Positions 33,896-42,610 of a stretch of 64,000 nt of DNA are shown piece after piece (within the stretch, counting starts at the first letter, position 1; every line of letters starts with the position of its first letter). Source of the stretch: Pseudomonas sediminis (GTDB lineage: Bacteria > Pseudomonadota > Gammaproteobacteria > Pseudomonadales > Pseudomonadaceae); NCBI RefSeq assembly GCF_002741105.1, contig NZ_NIQU01000011.1, positions 88,280 through 152,279 of the forward strand, read 5' to 3'. Position numbers and translations under genes: made by a program. A model generated the notes under the pieces. That model was not told the DNA's origin and searched no databases. It worked only from the letters and a program-made list of their open reading frames with translations.

Positions 33896-35023
33896 ATGCA
33901 ACACTACGACTACCTCATCATCGGCGCCGGTATTGCTGGCGCCTCCACCGGCTACTTTCTCGCCAGCCATGGCAAGACGCTGCTGCTCGAACGCGAGGCG
34001 CAGCCCGGCTACCACTCCACTGGCCGTTCAGCCGCGCTCTACACCGTGGCCTACGGCACGCCACAGGTCCGCGCGCTGACCGCTGCCAGTCGCGCCTTTT
34101 ACGATGCCCCACCAGCCGGTTTTGCCGAGCATCCCTTGCTCACGCCACGTGGCGAACTGGTGGTGGATTTCAGCGGTGACGCAGCCGAGTTGCAGCGCCA
34201 GTACGAGCAGGCCCGTGAGCATGTTGCAGAGGCTCGCCTGCTCAGTGCTGACGAGGCCTGCGCGCTGGTTCCGGTGTTGCGCCGGGAGCTGGTGCGTGGC
34301 GCACTGCTCGACCCCAGCGCCGCCGATATCGACACCGCAGCGCTACACCAAGGATATCTGCGCGGCATCCGCCAACAGGGCGGGGAGATTCATTGCCAGC
34401 GCGAGGTCATCAGCATCAGCCGCCTCGCCGACGGCTGGCATGTGGATTGCGCCGGGCAGAGCTATCGCGCGAGCGTATTGATCAATGCCGCCGGTGCCTG
34501 GTGCGACGAGATCGCGCGTCTGGCCGGCCTACCCGGCATCGGTTTACAGCCCAAGCGCCGCGCCGCCTTCACTTTCAACGGCCCGACAGGCATCGACTGC
34601 CAGCACTGGCCGGCACTGGTGAGCCTGGACGAATCGTTTTATTTCAAACCCGATGCCGGTCTTTTACTCGGTTCGCCAGCCAATGCCGACCCGGTGGCGC
34701 CGCATGACGTGCAGCCTGAAGAGCTGGACATCGCCTTGGGCATCCATCAGATCGAAACCCACACCACGCTGCTGATTCGTCGTCCGGCGCATACCTGGGC
34801 CGGCCTGCGCAGCTTCGTCGCCGATGGCGATCTGGTTGGCGGCTTCGACACCCAGGTCGACAACTTCTTCTGGTTGGCAGCGCAAGGCGGCTACGGCATC
34901 CAGACCAGCGCCGCCATGGGTCAGGCCTGCGCTGCCTTGATTCGCCAGCAGCCGCTGCCGCCGCGCCTTGCAGAAGCAGGCCTGAATGCGGCTCTGCTCA
35001 GCCCTAGACGTCTGCTCGGTTAA
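33896..35023 (+). CDS. FAD-dependent oxidoreductase (DAO family)
   Basis: The 375-residue protein has an N-terminal dinucleotide-binding fold (YDYLIIGAGIAGASTGYFLASHG, with GxGxxG at about residues 10-15), the HSTGRSAALY segment near the isoalloxazine, and the C-terminal WAGLRSFVADGDLVGGFD and QGGYGIQTSAAMG motifs. This is the D-amino-acid oxidase/glycine oxidase-like family. The substrate is unknown; D-amino acids or related amines are plausible. It follows the rhlB terminator, so it probably has its own promoter. Confidence 0.87.
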   Translation: MQHYDYLIIGAGIAGASTGYFLASHGKTLLLEREAQPGYHSTGRSAALYTVAYGTPQVRALTAASRAFYDAPPAGFAEHPLLTPRGELVVDFSGDAAELQRQYEQAREHVAEARLLSADEACALVPVLRRELVRGALLDPSAADIDTAALHQGYLRGIRQQGGEIHCQREVISISRLADGWHVDCAGQSYRASVLINAAGAWCDEIARLAGLPGIGLQPKRRAAFTFNGPTGIDCQHWPALVSLDESFYFKPDAGLLLGSPANADPVAPHDVQPEELDIALGIHQIETHTTLLIRRPAHTWAGLRSFVADGDLVGGFDTQVDNFFWLAAQGGYGIQTSAAMGQACAALIRQQPLPPRLAEAGLNAALLSPRRLLG

Positions 35024-35038
35024 GCCGTCAGCCGGGCC

Positions 35039-35944
35039 TCAACCGCCCTGCCGGTCGCTGGCAATCTCGGTTTTTTTGAGGCCGCCTGCCGATCTCACCA
35101 CGCTCAATTCCAGCACTCGATCACGCCCACCTTCGGCGATCAGGTAACGACCATCGTCCAAGGGCAGGATCGCTTGCGGCGCCTTGAGGAACGACAACAC
35201 GGTGGTCTGCTCGCCCTGGGCGTCGACCAGCAGCAGGCGGGCGCGATGGGTCGAGTCCTCGCTGATCCACAGGCCCTGCTCGTCGCACAGCAGGAAGGTC
35301 GGGTTGCGCAGGCCATCGATCACTACCGGGTCGCGGCCGTCCTCGCGCAGCTCGCGAATCACACCGCTTTCCTTTTCGCTATATAGCATGCGGCCGTCGG
35401 TGCAGCGGGTGATCGACTCGGTCTCCGAGAGGTTGTCACGCACCACGCTCAGTTGCCGATCATCCCAGCGGTAGCGCCATAGCCGGCCATTTCCCTTGCG
35501 GTCCTCGATGGCATAGAGGTAGTGACCGTCATCCCACAGCCCCTGCACCTGATCGCCCGCGAACAGCTCGGAAACACGTTTGCCCTGCAGGAAGCTGACC
35601 GGCTTGTCGCCCGACTCCTGACTGAACACCAGACCACCACGGGCGCTGAGCAGGCCATCGGGTTTGGACAGGCCTTCGACCACCACTTCGCGGTCACCGT
35701 CGGGCTGCATCAACAGGATGCTGCCGCGGCCATCCTGCAGTTCCTGGCTGACCAGAATCCCGCCATCCGCTGCTCGCGCCAGCCCGGCCGCCTTCTGCAC
35801 GTCGTCGTAGGCAACGCGGTACGACCAGCCGCTGGCGGCCTGCACCGGAAAGAAGTACTGCCAGGCGAAAAACATCAGGGCGGCGGCGACCAGCGCGGCA
35901 GCCGCCAGAAGTGCGCTTTTCAGCAAACGCAGGGACATGTTCAT
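35039..35944 (-). CDS. Membrane-anchored beta-propeller-like protein
   Basis: The 301-residue protein has an N-terminal transmembrane segment (LKSALLAAAALVAAALMFFAWQYFF) and a periplasmic domain of repeated strands with SMP-30/NHL-like spacing (GLARAADGGILVSQEL, LSKPDGLLSARGGLVFSQ, LSETESITRCTDGRMLYSE, LRNPTFLLCDEQGLWISED, LKAPQAILPLDDGRYLIAE). About five to six repeats suggest a beta-propeller. The catalytic metal ligands of gluconolactonases are not obvious. Function is unknown. Its start is four bases from the end of mntP, so the two are in the same minus-strand operon, downstream of the manganese riboswitch. Confidence 0.78.
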   Translation of the reverse strand: MNMSLRLLKSALLAAAALVAAALMFFAWQYFFPVQAASGWSYRVAYDDVQKAAGLARAADGGILVSQELQDGRGSILLMQPDGDREVVVEGLSKPDGLLSARGGLVFSQESGDKPVSFLQGKRVSELFAGDQVQGLWDDGHYLYAIEDRKGNGRLWRYRWDDRQLSVVRDNLSETESITRCTDGRMLYSEKESGVIRELREDGRDPVVIDGLRNPTFLLCDEQGLWISEDSTHRARLLLVDAQGEQTTVLSFLKAPQAILPLDDGRYLIAEGGRDRVLELSVVRSAGGLKKTEIASDRQGG

Positions 35945-35947
35945 GTT

Positions 35948-36517
35948 TCACAGACTCGCAAAGTGTTCGTAGAGAATCGTCGCGCCAACCAGCATCAGCA
36001 CCACACCGCCGACGATCTCGGCACGCTTGCCGACCAGCTGGCCCAGCATACGACCAAGCAACATGCCCAATGTCACCATCAGGGTGGTGGCCAGACCGAT
36101 ACACAGTGCAGCGACCAGTATGTTCACCTCGACGAAAGCCAGGCTCACGCCAACGGCCAGGGCGTCGATGCTGGTGGCCACCGCAGTGACGGCCAGCACC
36201 CAGAAGGAATGGCGCGAGGGCTTGTCTTCAGGCGCATCGTCATCGGCGCTGAGCCCGGCATGGATCATGTGCACACCGAGCCCAACCAGCAGCACGAAGG
36301 CGATCCAGTGATCCCACTCAAGGACGAAACGGCTGGCCGCCTGGCCGATCAGCCAGCCGATGACCGGCGTGATGGCTTCGATGGTGCCAAAGATCAACCC
36401 AGCGCGCAGAGCTTCGGCAAAGCGTGGCTTGTGCAGGCCCGAACCCTTGCCGATGGCAGCCGCGAAGGCATCCGTCGACATGGCGAACGATAGAAGAAGC
36501 AGCGAGAGAGGATTCAA
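35948..36517 (-). CDS. mntP: Manganese efflux pump MntP
   Basis: The 189-residue, six-helix protein exports Mn(II). It matches the family through PLSLLLLSFAMSTDAFAAAIGKG at the N terminus and SIDALAVGVSLAFVEVNI in the second half, the two symmetric Asp-containing motifs that bind manganese. The start is a TTG at 36517 with a GGAG six bases upstream, which gives the conserved N terminus; the frame is open to an ATG at 36619, but that stretch is riboswitch RNA. Expression is predicted to be switched on by Mn through the yybP-ykoY element. It is followed by the beta-propeller gene. Confidence 0.92.
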   Translation of the reverse strand: MNPLSLLLLSFAMSTDAFAAAIGKGSGLHKPRFAEALRAGLIFGTIEAITPVIGWLIGQAASRFVLEWDHWIAFVLLVGLGVHMIHAGLSADDDAPEDKPSRHSFWVLAVTAVATSIDALAVGVSLAFVEVNILVAALCIGLATTLMVTLGMLLGRMLGQLVGKRAEIVGGVVLMLVGATILYEHFASL

Positions 36518-36540
36518 GGGAAACTCCAGCCGGGCCTGAG

Positions 36541-36690
36541 TCAACGACAAGCCACTGCGCGCCCGACCTGGCACAGGACTGTCGTTGGTCTCACCAATCC
36601 CAGCGGATGCGTTGGCCACGGCAGGTTGCCGAGAATGTTGACCAACGCGCCGACGCTAGCGCGACGGCAGGCTACTCCCCAAAGAGGCGC
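36541..36690 (-). promoter_or_regulatory. yybP-ykoY (Mn-sensing) riboswitch ahead of mntP
   Basis: On the minus strand the leader contains the family hallmarks in order: GGGGAGTAGCC (ending near 36670), GGTCAACATTCTCGGC (36643-36628), a GGCCAACGC pairing partner (36617-36609) and GGTGAGACC (36595-36587). Downstream, CAACGACA (36587-36580) pairs with TGTCGTTG (36549-36542), overlapping the aptamer's last segment, which looks like an expression platform. The start codon at 36517 is 24 bases beyond. This fits established mntP regulation. Confidence 0.85.
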
Positions 36691-36772
36691 GCAGGATAAA
36701 CCCAAGCACGCCGGGGCGGAAGTGGCGGCGCCCAGCAACCGCTCAGCGGTAGCCTGCGCCACCGACCAGGCA

Positions 36773-37075
36773 TCAGGTTTCGACGCCCTGCTCGAGCGGT
36801 TTCTCGGGCTCCACCTGCGGCGTCTCGGCGCCCTGCTCTTTTTCCTTGTCGTCCTTGCCAAGTGCTCGGTTGGTGGACTCCTGCAGGGAGTCCACCTGGC
36901 GGTTGACCTCATCGACCACCTCGCCGACCGAGTCACTGATCAGCGCCTGCGCTTCCTTCTTCGCCTCTTCGGCGAGCTTCTGTGCGGACTGCTCGGCGGC
37001 GTCGCAGCCCGCCAGGGCGATCAGTGCCAGGCCAAGTGCGGCAGGCGCCAAGCGGTGTTTCCAAGGGTTTTGCAT
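36773..37075 (-). CDS. Small lipoprotein with helical region
   Basis: The 100-residue product has a lipoprotein signal (LAPAALGLALIALAGC, with the lipidated Cys at residue 24) and a mature part that is a charged helix (AEQSAQKLAEEAKKEAQAL, VDEVNRQVDSLQESTNRAL) followed by an acidic proline tail. No family function is known to me. ATG 37075 gives a proper signal sequence. It lies between terC and mntP on the same strand, and its product may belong to the same envelope or metal response, but this is only context. Confidence 0.72.
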   Translation of the reverse strand: MQNPWKHRLAPAALGLALIALAGCDAAEQSAQKLAEEAKKEAQALISDSVGEVVDEVNRQVDSLQESTNRALGKDDKEKEQGAETPQVEPEKPLEQGVET

Positions 37076-37139
37076 CAGGTTTCTCCAGTGTCGAAGTCCC
37101 GGCCACACACGGGGCGTAGCCGGGCAAAAAGCTTATTCG

Positions 37140-38126
37140 TCAGATCTTGGCGGGCGGCTGGCCACGGGTCTTGTACAGCGACAGCAGCACGCCGCCGATC
37201 AACAAGCCCAGGGTCACACTGAGGGACACCACCGCCGGGATCTTGCCGATGATGCCGACCAGGAAGATCTTCGCGCCGATGAACACCAGCACCAGAGCCA
37301 ATGCGTACTTCAGGTAGGCGAAGCGGTGGATCAGCGCCGCCAGGGCGAAGTACAGGGCACGCAAGCCGAGGATGGCGAAGATGTTCGAGGTGTAGACGAT
37401 GAACGGGTCCTGGGTGATGGCGAAGATCGCCGGCACGCTGTCGATGGCGAACACCAGGTCGGCGCACTCGATCATGATCAGCGCCAGGAACAGCGGCGTC
37501 ACCCACAGCACGCTGCGTCCCTTGCCATCGTCCTGGCGCACGAAGAAGCGTTGGCCATGCAGCTCATCGGTCACGCGTAGGTGCTTGCGCAGGAACTTCA
37601 CCAGCACGTTGTTCTGCAAGTCCGGCGCATCGTCGAGCTTGGAGAACAGCATCTTGATACCGGTGAAGAACAGGAAGGCGCCGAACACGTAGAGGATCCA
37701 GTCGAACTCGTGGATCAGTGCGGCGCCGAGGCCGATCATGATCGCCCGCAGCACCAGGACGCCCATGATTCCCCAGAACAGCACCTTGTGCTGGTACTGC
37801 CGCGGGATGGCGAGGAAGCTGAAGATCATGGCCATGAGAAACACGTTGTCCATCGACAGCGATTTCTCGATCAGAAAGCCGGTGAGGTAATCCATGCTGG
37901 CGTCGCCGCCCTTCTGGAAGAACACCCAGACACCGAACAGCAGACCCGCAGTGATGTAGCCGGCGGACAGCAACAGGCTCTCGCGCACGCCGATCTCGCG
38001 ATTATCGCGATGCAGCACGCCAAGGTCGAAGGCCAGCAGGGAGATGACGACAGCGATGAAGACCAGCCACAACCAGGTGGCCGTGCCGAGGAAGTCGGCG
38101 AAGAGGAACGGTTCTAGGGCAGTCAT
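37140..38126 (-). CDS. TerC/Alx-family membrane protein
   Basis: The 328-residue membrane protein has about nine helices and the TerC signature: NREIGVRESLL at the end of the first loop, EKSLSMDNVFL in the third helix and IECADLVFAIDSVPAIFAIT. The conserved acidic residues bind metal; E. coli Alx of this family exports Mn(II). It starts at 38126 with an AGGAGGGG ribosome site and an upstream hairpin (ACAGTC...GACTGT). Unlike E. coli alx, no yybP-ykoY element is visible ahead of it. Proximity to mntP supports a manganese role. Confidence 0.9.
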   Translation of the reverse strand: MTALEPFLFADFLGTATWLWLVFIAVVISLLAFDLGVLHRDNREIGVRESLLLSAGYITAGLLFGVWVFFQKGGDASMDYLTGFLIEKSLSMDNVFLMAMIFSFLAIPRQYQHKVLFWGIMGVLVLRAIMIGLGAALIHEFDWILYVFGAFLFFTGIKMLFSKLDDAPDLQNNVLVKFLRKHLRVTDELHGQRFFVRQDDGKGRSVLWVTPLFLALIMIECADLVFAIDSVPAIFAITQDPFIVYTSNIFAILGLRALYFALAALIHRFAYLKYALALVLVFIGAKIFLVGIIGKIPAVVSLSVTLGLLIGGVLLSLYKTRGQPPAKI

Positions 38127-38324
38127 GAGCCCCTCCTACAGTCAGATTGAACAGACTGTGATTCCGACATCGCGGTGTTAACCGCCAGAGGGGCCCGGCA
38201 TCACGGGCGCAAATATATTCAGGCCGCGAGCGCCGCTCAACGGGGCGAATTTTACAAGGTATTTCAAGGCGATTAGCCCGTCTCTCGGCGCGGATGGCCT
38301 GCCCAGAGCGGCCGCCAGCGAATT

Positions 38325-40688
38325 TCAGAACAGCCCAAGCTGCCCGTCCACCAGGCGCTCGAACTCGCCGCCGACGAACGGCAGGATGGCGTCAGCCACC
38401 GGCTTCAGTTGGCGGCTGATGTAGTGCTCGTAGTCCACCGGTGACAGCAGGCGCTCCAAGGGCTGTGGCCCGCCAGTGGTGATCAGGTAGCTGATCCAGC
38501 CACCGCGCTGGTATTGCAGGGGCCGGCCAAGGCGCTGGTTGTGCTCGTCGGCCAGGCGCGCGGCGCGTACGTGCGGCGGCACGTTACGCTGGTAGTCGTC
38601 GAGGCGTCGGCGCAAACGCTTGCGATACACCAGCAGCTCGTCCAGCTCACCGGCCAGGGTGCGTTTCACGTAGTCGCGCACGTAGTCCTCATAAGGCTGA
38701 CCGGCGAACACCAGGCGGTACAGCTCCTGCTGAAAGCGCTGGGCCAGCGGCGACCAGTCGGTACGCACCGTTTCCAGGCCCTTGAACACCATGCGTTCGC
38801 TGCCGTCGGCGCCGAGCACCAGGCCGGCGTAGCGCTTCTTGCTGCCCTCCTCGGTGCCGCGAATGGTGGGCATGAGAAAGCGCCGGTAATGGGTCTCGAA
38901 CTGCAGTTCCAGGGCGCTGGTCAGGCCGTATTCCTTCTGCAGATGCTCACGCCACCAGGTATTCACACGGGCCACCAGCGCGCGGCCGATGCGCGTCGCC
39001 TCATCCTCATCGTGAGCGCGACCGAGCCAGACGAAGGTGGAGTCGGTGTCGCCGTAGATCACCGCATGGCCTTCGGCTTCGATCAGCTCGCGGGTACGCT
39101 TCATGATCTGGTGCCCGCGCAGGGTGATCGACGACGCCAGGCGCGGGTCGAAGAAGCGGCAGCCACTGGAGCCAAGCACGCCGTAGAAGGCGTTCATGAT
39201 GATCTTCAGCGCCTGCGACAAGGCCGCATTACCGTCGCGCTTGGCCGCCTCACGCCCCTGCCAGACGCGCTCGACGATGGCCGGAAGGCAATGCCGGGTA
39301 CGCGAGAAGCGCGCGCCGCGAAAACCTTCCACCGAGTGCTCGTCATCCGGCTGGTGCAAGCCTTCGACCAGGCCTAGCGGGTCGATCAGAAAGCTGCGGA
39401 TGATCGATGGATACAGGCTCTTGTAGTCCAGCACCAGCACCGAATCGTACAGGCCGGGGCGCGAGTCCATGACGAAACCACCGGGACTGTTCTCGCCACG
39501 AATGTCACCAAGATTCGGCGCGACGAAGCCCAGGCGGTGCATGGGCGGCAGGTACAGATGGGTGAAGGCCGCCACCGAGCCACCGCTGCGATCGGCCGCC
39601 AGGCCAGTGACACTGGAGCGTTCCAGCAGGAAGGCGAGCAGATCGGTGTGGGCGAAGATGCGCGTGACCAGCTCGCAGTCCTTGAGGTTGTAGAGCGCCA
39701 GCGCCGGCTTGTCCTCGTCGAACATGCGCTGGATCTCATCCATCCGCGCATAGGGCGTGTCGATGGCCTTGCCCTCGCCGAGCAGGGTCTGCGCCACCGA
39801 TTCCAGGCTGAACGAGGAAAAACTCCAGGTGGCCGAACGCAGCGCCTCGATGCCGTCGATGATCAGCCGCCCGGCCGCCTCGGCGAAGTAGTGCTGACTG
39901 CTGTTGTGCTGACGCCAGCCCATCACATCGCCGCCACGTCCCAGCAGCAGCGGCACCTTGAGTTGCTCGGCGTGATCGCGCAGCACGCGCAGGTCGAACT
40001 GCACCAGATTCCAGCCGATGATGGCGTCCGGGTCATGCCGCTGCAGCCAGTCATTCAGACGTTCGAGCAGCACCTTGCGGCTGTCGCAGTACTCCAGGTC
40101 GAAGTCGACGATGCTGGCATCGCCATTGGCCGGACCGAGCATGTACACCTGGCGCTGACCGCAGCCTTCCAGGGCGATGGAATACAGCTCGCCACGGGCA
40201 CTGGTCTCGATATCCAGCGACACCAGGCGTAGCGTCGGGCGGTAATCGACGGCGGGTTTGAGCGACTTGCACAACAGGCTGCCGTCCGGCTGCTCGATGC
40301 CATCGAACAGCACGCTGGCGGTGATAAAGCGCTCCATCAGGTAACGATCCGGCGGGCGAATATCGGCCTCGTACACATCCACGCCGACCTGACGCAGCTT
40401 CTTCTCCAACTGCAGCAACTGGCGGTACTGGCGGCAGTACAGGCCCAACACTGGGCGACGCTTGAAGTCTCGCAAGGCCAGCTCGCGCAGCTCGACGCCC
40501 TTCTCATTGCGCAGCAACGGCTCGGCCCAGGCGCGCTGCTCGACCGGGATGAAAGCAACCGTCTCCTGACACGGCAGGCGTACCTGGCGTGGGCCAGCAT
40601 CGGTCGCCATCCAGAAGGCCACTTCAGTGCCCTCCGGCGTGTCACGCCAATGGCGGCTAAGCACGAAGCCTTGCTGGGGTTGCGTCAT
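38325..40688 (-). CDS. polB: DNA polymerase II (family B)
   Basis: The 787-residue enzyme is a translesion and restart polymerase with proofreading. The exonuclease domain shows SLDIETSARGE and GWNLVQFDLRVL; the polymerase domain shows VLVLDYKSLYPSI (motif A), KIIMNAFYGVLGSS (motif B) and VIYGDTDSTF (motif C, the two catalytic Asp). Length equals that of P. aeruginosa PolB. Its product ends in GQLGLF, which resembles a beta-clamp-binding peptide, as in E. coli Pol II. No LexA box was found in the short upstream region, which holds a REP palindrome. Confidence 0.95.
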   Translation of the reverse strand: MTQPQQGFVLSRHWRDTPEGTEVAFWMATDAGPRQVRLPCQETVAFIPVEQRAWAEPLLRNEKGVELRELALRDFKRRPVLGLYCRQYRQLLQLEKKLRQVGVDVYEADIRPPDRYLMERFITASVLFDGIEQPDGSLLCKSLKPAVDYRPTLRLVSLDIETSARGELYSIALEGCGQRQVYMLGPANGDASIVDFDLEYCDSRKVLLERLNDWLQRHDPDAIIGWNLVQFDLRVLRDHAEQLKVPLLLGRGGDVMGWRQHNSSQHYFAEAAGRLIIDGIEALRSATWSFSSFSLESVAQTLLGEGKAIDTPYARMDEIQRMFDEDKPALALYNLKDCELVTRIFAHTDLLAFLLERSSVTGLAADRSGGSVAAFTHLYLPPMHRLGFVAPNLGDIRGENSPGGFVMDSRPGLYDSVLVLDYKSLYPSIIRSFLIDPLGLVEGLHQPDDEHSVEGFRGARFSRTRHCLPAIVERVWQGREAAKRDGNAALSQALKIIMNAFYGVLGSSGCRFFDPRLASSITLRGHQIMKRTRELIEAEGHAVIYGDTDSTFVWLGRAHDEDEATRIGRALVARVNTWWREHLQKEYGLTSALELQFETHYRRFLMPTIRGTEEGSKKRYAGLVLGADGSERMVFKGLETVRTDWSPLAQRFQQELYRLVFAGQPYEDYVRDYVKRTLAGELDELLVYRKRLRRRLDDYQRNVPPHVRAARLADEHNQRLGRPLQYQRGGWISYLITTGGPQPLERLLSPVDYEHYISRQLKPVADAILPFVGGEFERLVDGQLGLF

Positions 40689-40731
40689 CGGGAATGGGCT
40701 ACGGATTCAAACTCGGTGCTTACGGGCTACT

Positions 40732-40781
40732 TGTGGGAGGGGCTTCAGCCGCGACCGTCGCCGCTAAAGCGCCTCCCACAG
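40732..40781. repeat. REP-like palindrome
   Basis: TGTGGGAGGGGCTTCAGCCGCGAC faces CCGCTAAAGCGCCTCCCACAGG in the divergent polB/globin gap. It is the same family as 17151-17210 and 42549-42604. Confidence 0.75.
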
Positions 40782-40854
40782 GAGCATGTGCTTCAAACTG
40801 GCCGGACATTCTACGCCAGCGGTTAGAATGGCGCCTTTTCCGCGGAACAACGCG

Positions 40855-41283
40855 ATGAGCGACACACCTCCCTACGGCACCGGCGATGCCTCCTACCAGG
40901 CCGCTGGCGGCATCGACGGCCTGCGCCGCCTGGTCGACGACTTCTACCGCCTGATGGACGAACGCCCCGAAGCCACCGCCCTGCGCGCCCTGCACCCAGC
41001 CGACCTGAGCGCCTCGCGCGATAAACTGGCGTGCTTCCTGAGCGGCTGGCTGGGCGGGCCGCGTCTATTCGCCGAGAAATACGGCAGCATCAGCATTCCG
41101 GCCTTTCATGCACAGTGGCCAATTGACCAGGCGCTGGCGGAAAGCTGGTTGAGCTGCATGGCCGGCGCCATCGCCCTGCAGAACTATGACCCGGCGTTCG
41201 CCGACTACCTGCTGGTTCAACTGCGCGTGCCCGCCGAACGCTCCGTGCAAGCCAGCCAAAACCGTCACCGCAAGGAAACCTGA
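40855..41283 (+). CDS. Group II truncated haemoglobin
   Basis: The 142-residue globin opens with GGIDGLRRLVDDFYRLMDE, the first helix of truncated globins, and contains ALRALHPADL, then LACFLSGWLGGPRLFAEKYG, the proximal region HAQWPI and ESWLSCMAGAI with the Trp at G8 that defines group II. These proteins bind O2 or NO. The ATG at 40855 gives a standard length; the frame is open further upstream without support. The FKBP gene starts one base after its stop, so the genes form an operon. Confidence 0.88.
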   Translation: MSDTPPYGTGDASYQAAGGIDGLRRLVDDFYRLMDERPEATALRALHPADLSASRDKLACFLSGWLGGPRLFAEKYGSISIPAFHAQWPIDQALAESWLSCMAGAIALQNYDPAFADYLLVQLRVPAERSVQASQNRHRKET

Positions 41284-41284
41284 C

Positions 41285-41623
41285 ATGACTGACCAACTGA
41301 TCATCGAAGACCTGCAAATCGGCGACGGCAAGGCCGTGGTCAAGGGCGCCCTGATCACCACCCAATATCGCGGCTGGCTGGCCGACGGCAGCGAGTTCGA
41401 TTCGTCCTACTCGCGCGGCAAACCGTTCCAGTGCGTGATCGGCACTGGCCGGGTAATCAAGGGCTGGGATCAGGGCCTGATGGGCATGCAGGTCGGCGGC
41501 AAACGCAAGCTGCAGGTGCCGGCGCATCTGGGTTATGGCGAGCGCAGCATGGGCGCGATTCCGCCCAACTCCGACCTGACCTTCGAAATCGAGCTGCTGG
41601 AAGTGCTGACCCGCGATGACTGA
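41285..41623 (+). CDS. FKBP-type peptidyl-prolyl isomerase
   Basis: This single-domain, 112-residue FKBP catalyses proline cis/trans isomerisation in the cytoplasm. Active-site landmarks are YRGWLADGSEFDSSY, GKPFQCVIGTGRVIKGWDQGL, KRKLQVPAHLGYGERSMG and IPPNSDLTFEIELLEV. It begins immediately after the globin stop codon and its end overlaps the methyltransferase start by eight bases, so translation of all three genes is coupled. Confidence 0.93.
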   Translation: MTDQLIIEDLQIGDGKAVVKGALITTQYRGWLADGSEFDSSYSRGKPFQCVIGTGRVIKGWDQGLMGMQVGGKRKLQVPAHLGYGERSMGAIPPNSDLTFEIELLEVLTRDD

Positions 41624-42545
41624 TACCGCCCTCGCCACCCTGCGCGAGCACCTGCTACAGGCGCTGGACAACCACCCCGGCAACGAGACCCGTCGCCTAT
41701 TCCATGGCCGTGGTCGCTGCTGGCCGGGGTTGGAACAGATCACCGTCGACTGGCTGTCCGGCGTTGTGCTGGTGATGCTGTTTCGCGAGCCGTCGCCGGC
41801 ACTGCGACCGCTGCTCATGGAGCTGCTAGCAACGCCGCAATGGCAGGCCAGCGGCGCACGCGGCCTGTTGCTGCAACACCGCTACGTGCTGGGCAGCGAG
41901 AGTGAATGGCTGGCCGGCGAGCCGCAGGCGCAATGGCCGATCATCGAGGACGGCCTGCACTACCTGCTCGACCTGGGCAGCAAGCAGAACAGCGGGCTGT
42001 TCCTCGATATGCGCCTGGGCCGCCAGTGGGTGCGCGAGCAGGCCGCCGGCAAGCGCGTGCTCAACCTGTTCGCCTACACCTGCGGTTTCTCCGTGGCCGC
42101 CATCGCTGGCGATGCCGCGCATGTGGTCAATCTGGATATGGCCCGTGCGGCCCTGTCGCGCGGGCGCGACAACCATCGCCTGAACGGGCACGACCTCTCC
42201 CGAGTGGAGTTTCTCGGTCACGAGCTGTTCAAGTCCTGGGGCAAGGTGCGCAAGAGCGGCCCGTATGACCTGATCATCATCGACCCGCCGAGCTTCCAGA
42301 AAGGCAGCTTCGCCCTCACCCAGGATTACGCCAAGATTCTCCGGCGCCTGCCTGAGCTGCTGACCGAGCACGGCACCGTGCTGGCCTGCGTCAACGACCC
42401 GGATATCGGCCCGGATTTCATCATCGACGGCATGGCCGCCGAAGCGCCACAACTGCGCTTCGTCGAGCGTCTGGACAACCCGCCGGAGTTTCCCGACATT
42501 TCGCCCGAGAGCGGCCTGAAGGCGCTGGTATTCCAACAGGAATGA
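41616..42545 (+). CDS. SAM-dependent methyltransferase (RlmK-like)
   Basis: The 309-residue class I methyltransferase carries VLNLFAYTCGFSVAAIAG (the SAM-binding motif I of the RlmI/RlmK type) and the catalytic-loop motif IIIDPPSFQKGSF. The order FLDMRLGRQW before motif I matches the RlmKL C-terminal domain, so 23S rRNA or another RNA base is the expected substrate. It lacks the N-terminal PUA or THUMP domain of RlmI and RlmL; the first 100 residues are a different fold. It overlaps the FKBP gene and is followed by a palindrome. Confidence 0.85.
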   Translation: MTDTALATLREHLLQALDNHPGNETRRLFHGRGRCWPGLEQITVDWLSGVVLVMLFREPSPALRPLLMELLATPQWQASGARGLLLQHRYVLGSESEWLAGEPQAQWPIIEDGLHYLLDLGSKQNSGLFLDMRLGRQWVREQAAGKRVLNLFAYTCGFSVAAIAGDAAHVVNLDMARAALSRGRDNHRLNGHDLSRVEFLGHELFKSWGKVRKSGPYDLIIIDPPSFQKGSFALTQDYAKILRRLPELLTEHGTVLACVNDPDIGPDFIIDGMAAEAPQLRFVERLDNPPEFPDISPESGLKALVFQQE

Positions 42546-42548
42546 ACC

Positions 42549-42604
42549 TGTGGGAGGGGCTTTAGCCGCGACGTGAACAGATCGCGGCTAAAGCCCCTCC
42601 TACA
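42549..42604. repeat. REP-like palindrome
   Basis: TGTGGGAGGGGCTTTAGCCG and its near-exact complement enclose about ten bases between two convergent genes. It is the clearest copy of the family and may also stop transcription from both sides. Confidence 0.8.
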
Positions 42605-42610
42605 ATCCGG

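Noticed and set aside
38127..38324. Possible yybP-ykoY riboswitch ahead of the TerC/Alx gene
   Set aside because: The conserved GGGGAGTAG and TCAACAT-type segments are missing; only a simple hairpin near the ribosome site is visible.
40689..40854. LexA box ahead of polB
   Set aside because: No CTG-N10-CAG match was found in the upstream gap, although E. coli polB is SOS-regulated.
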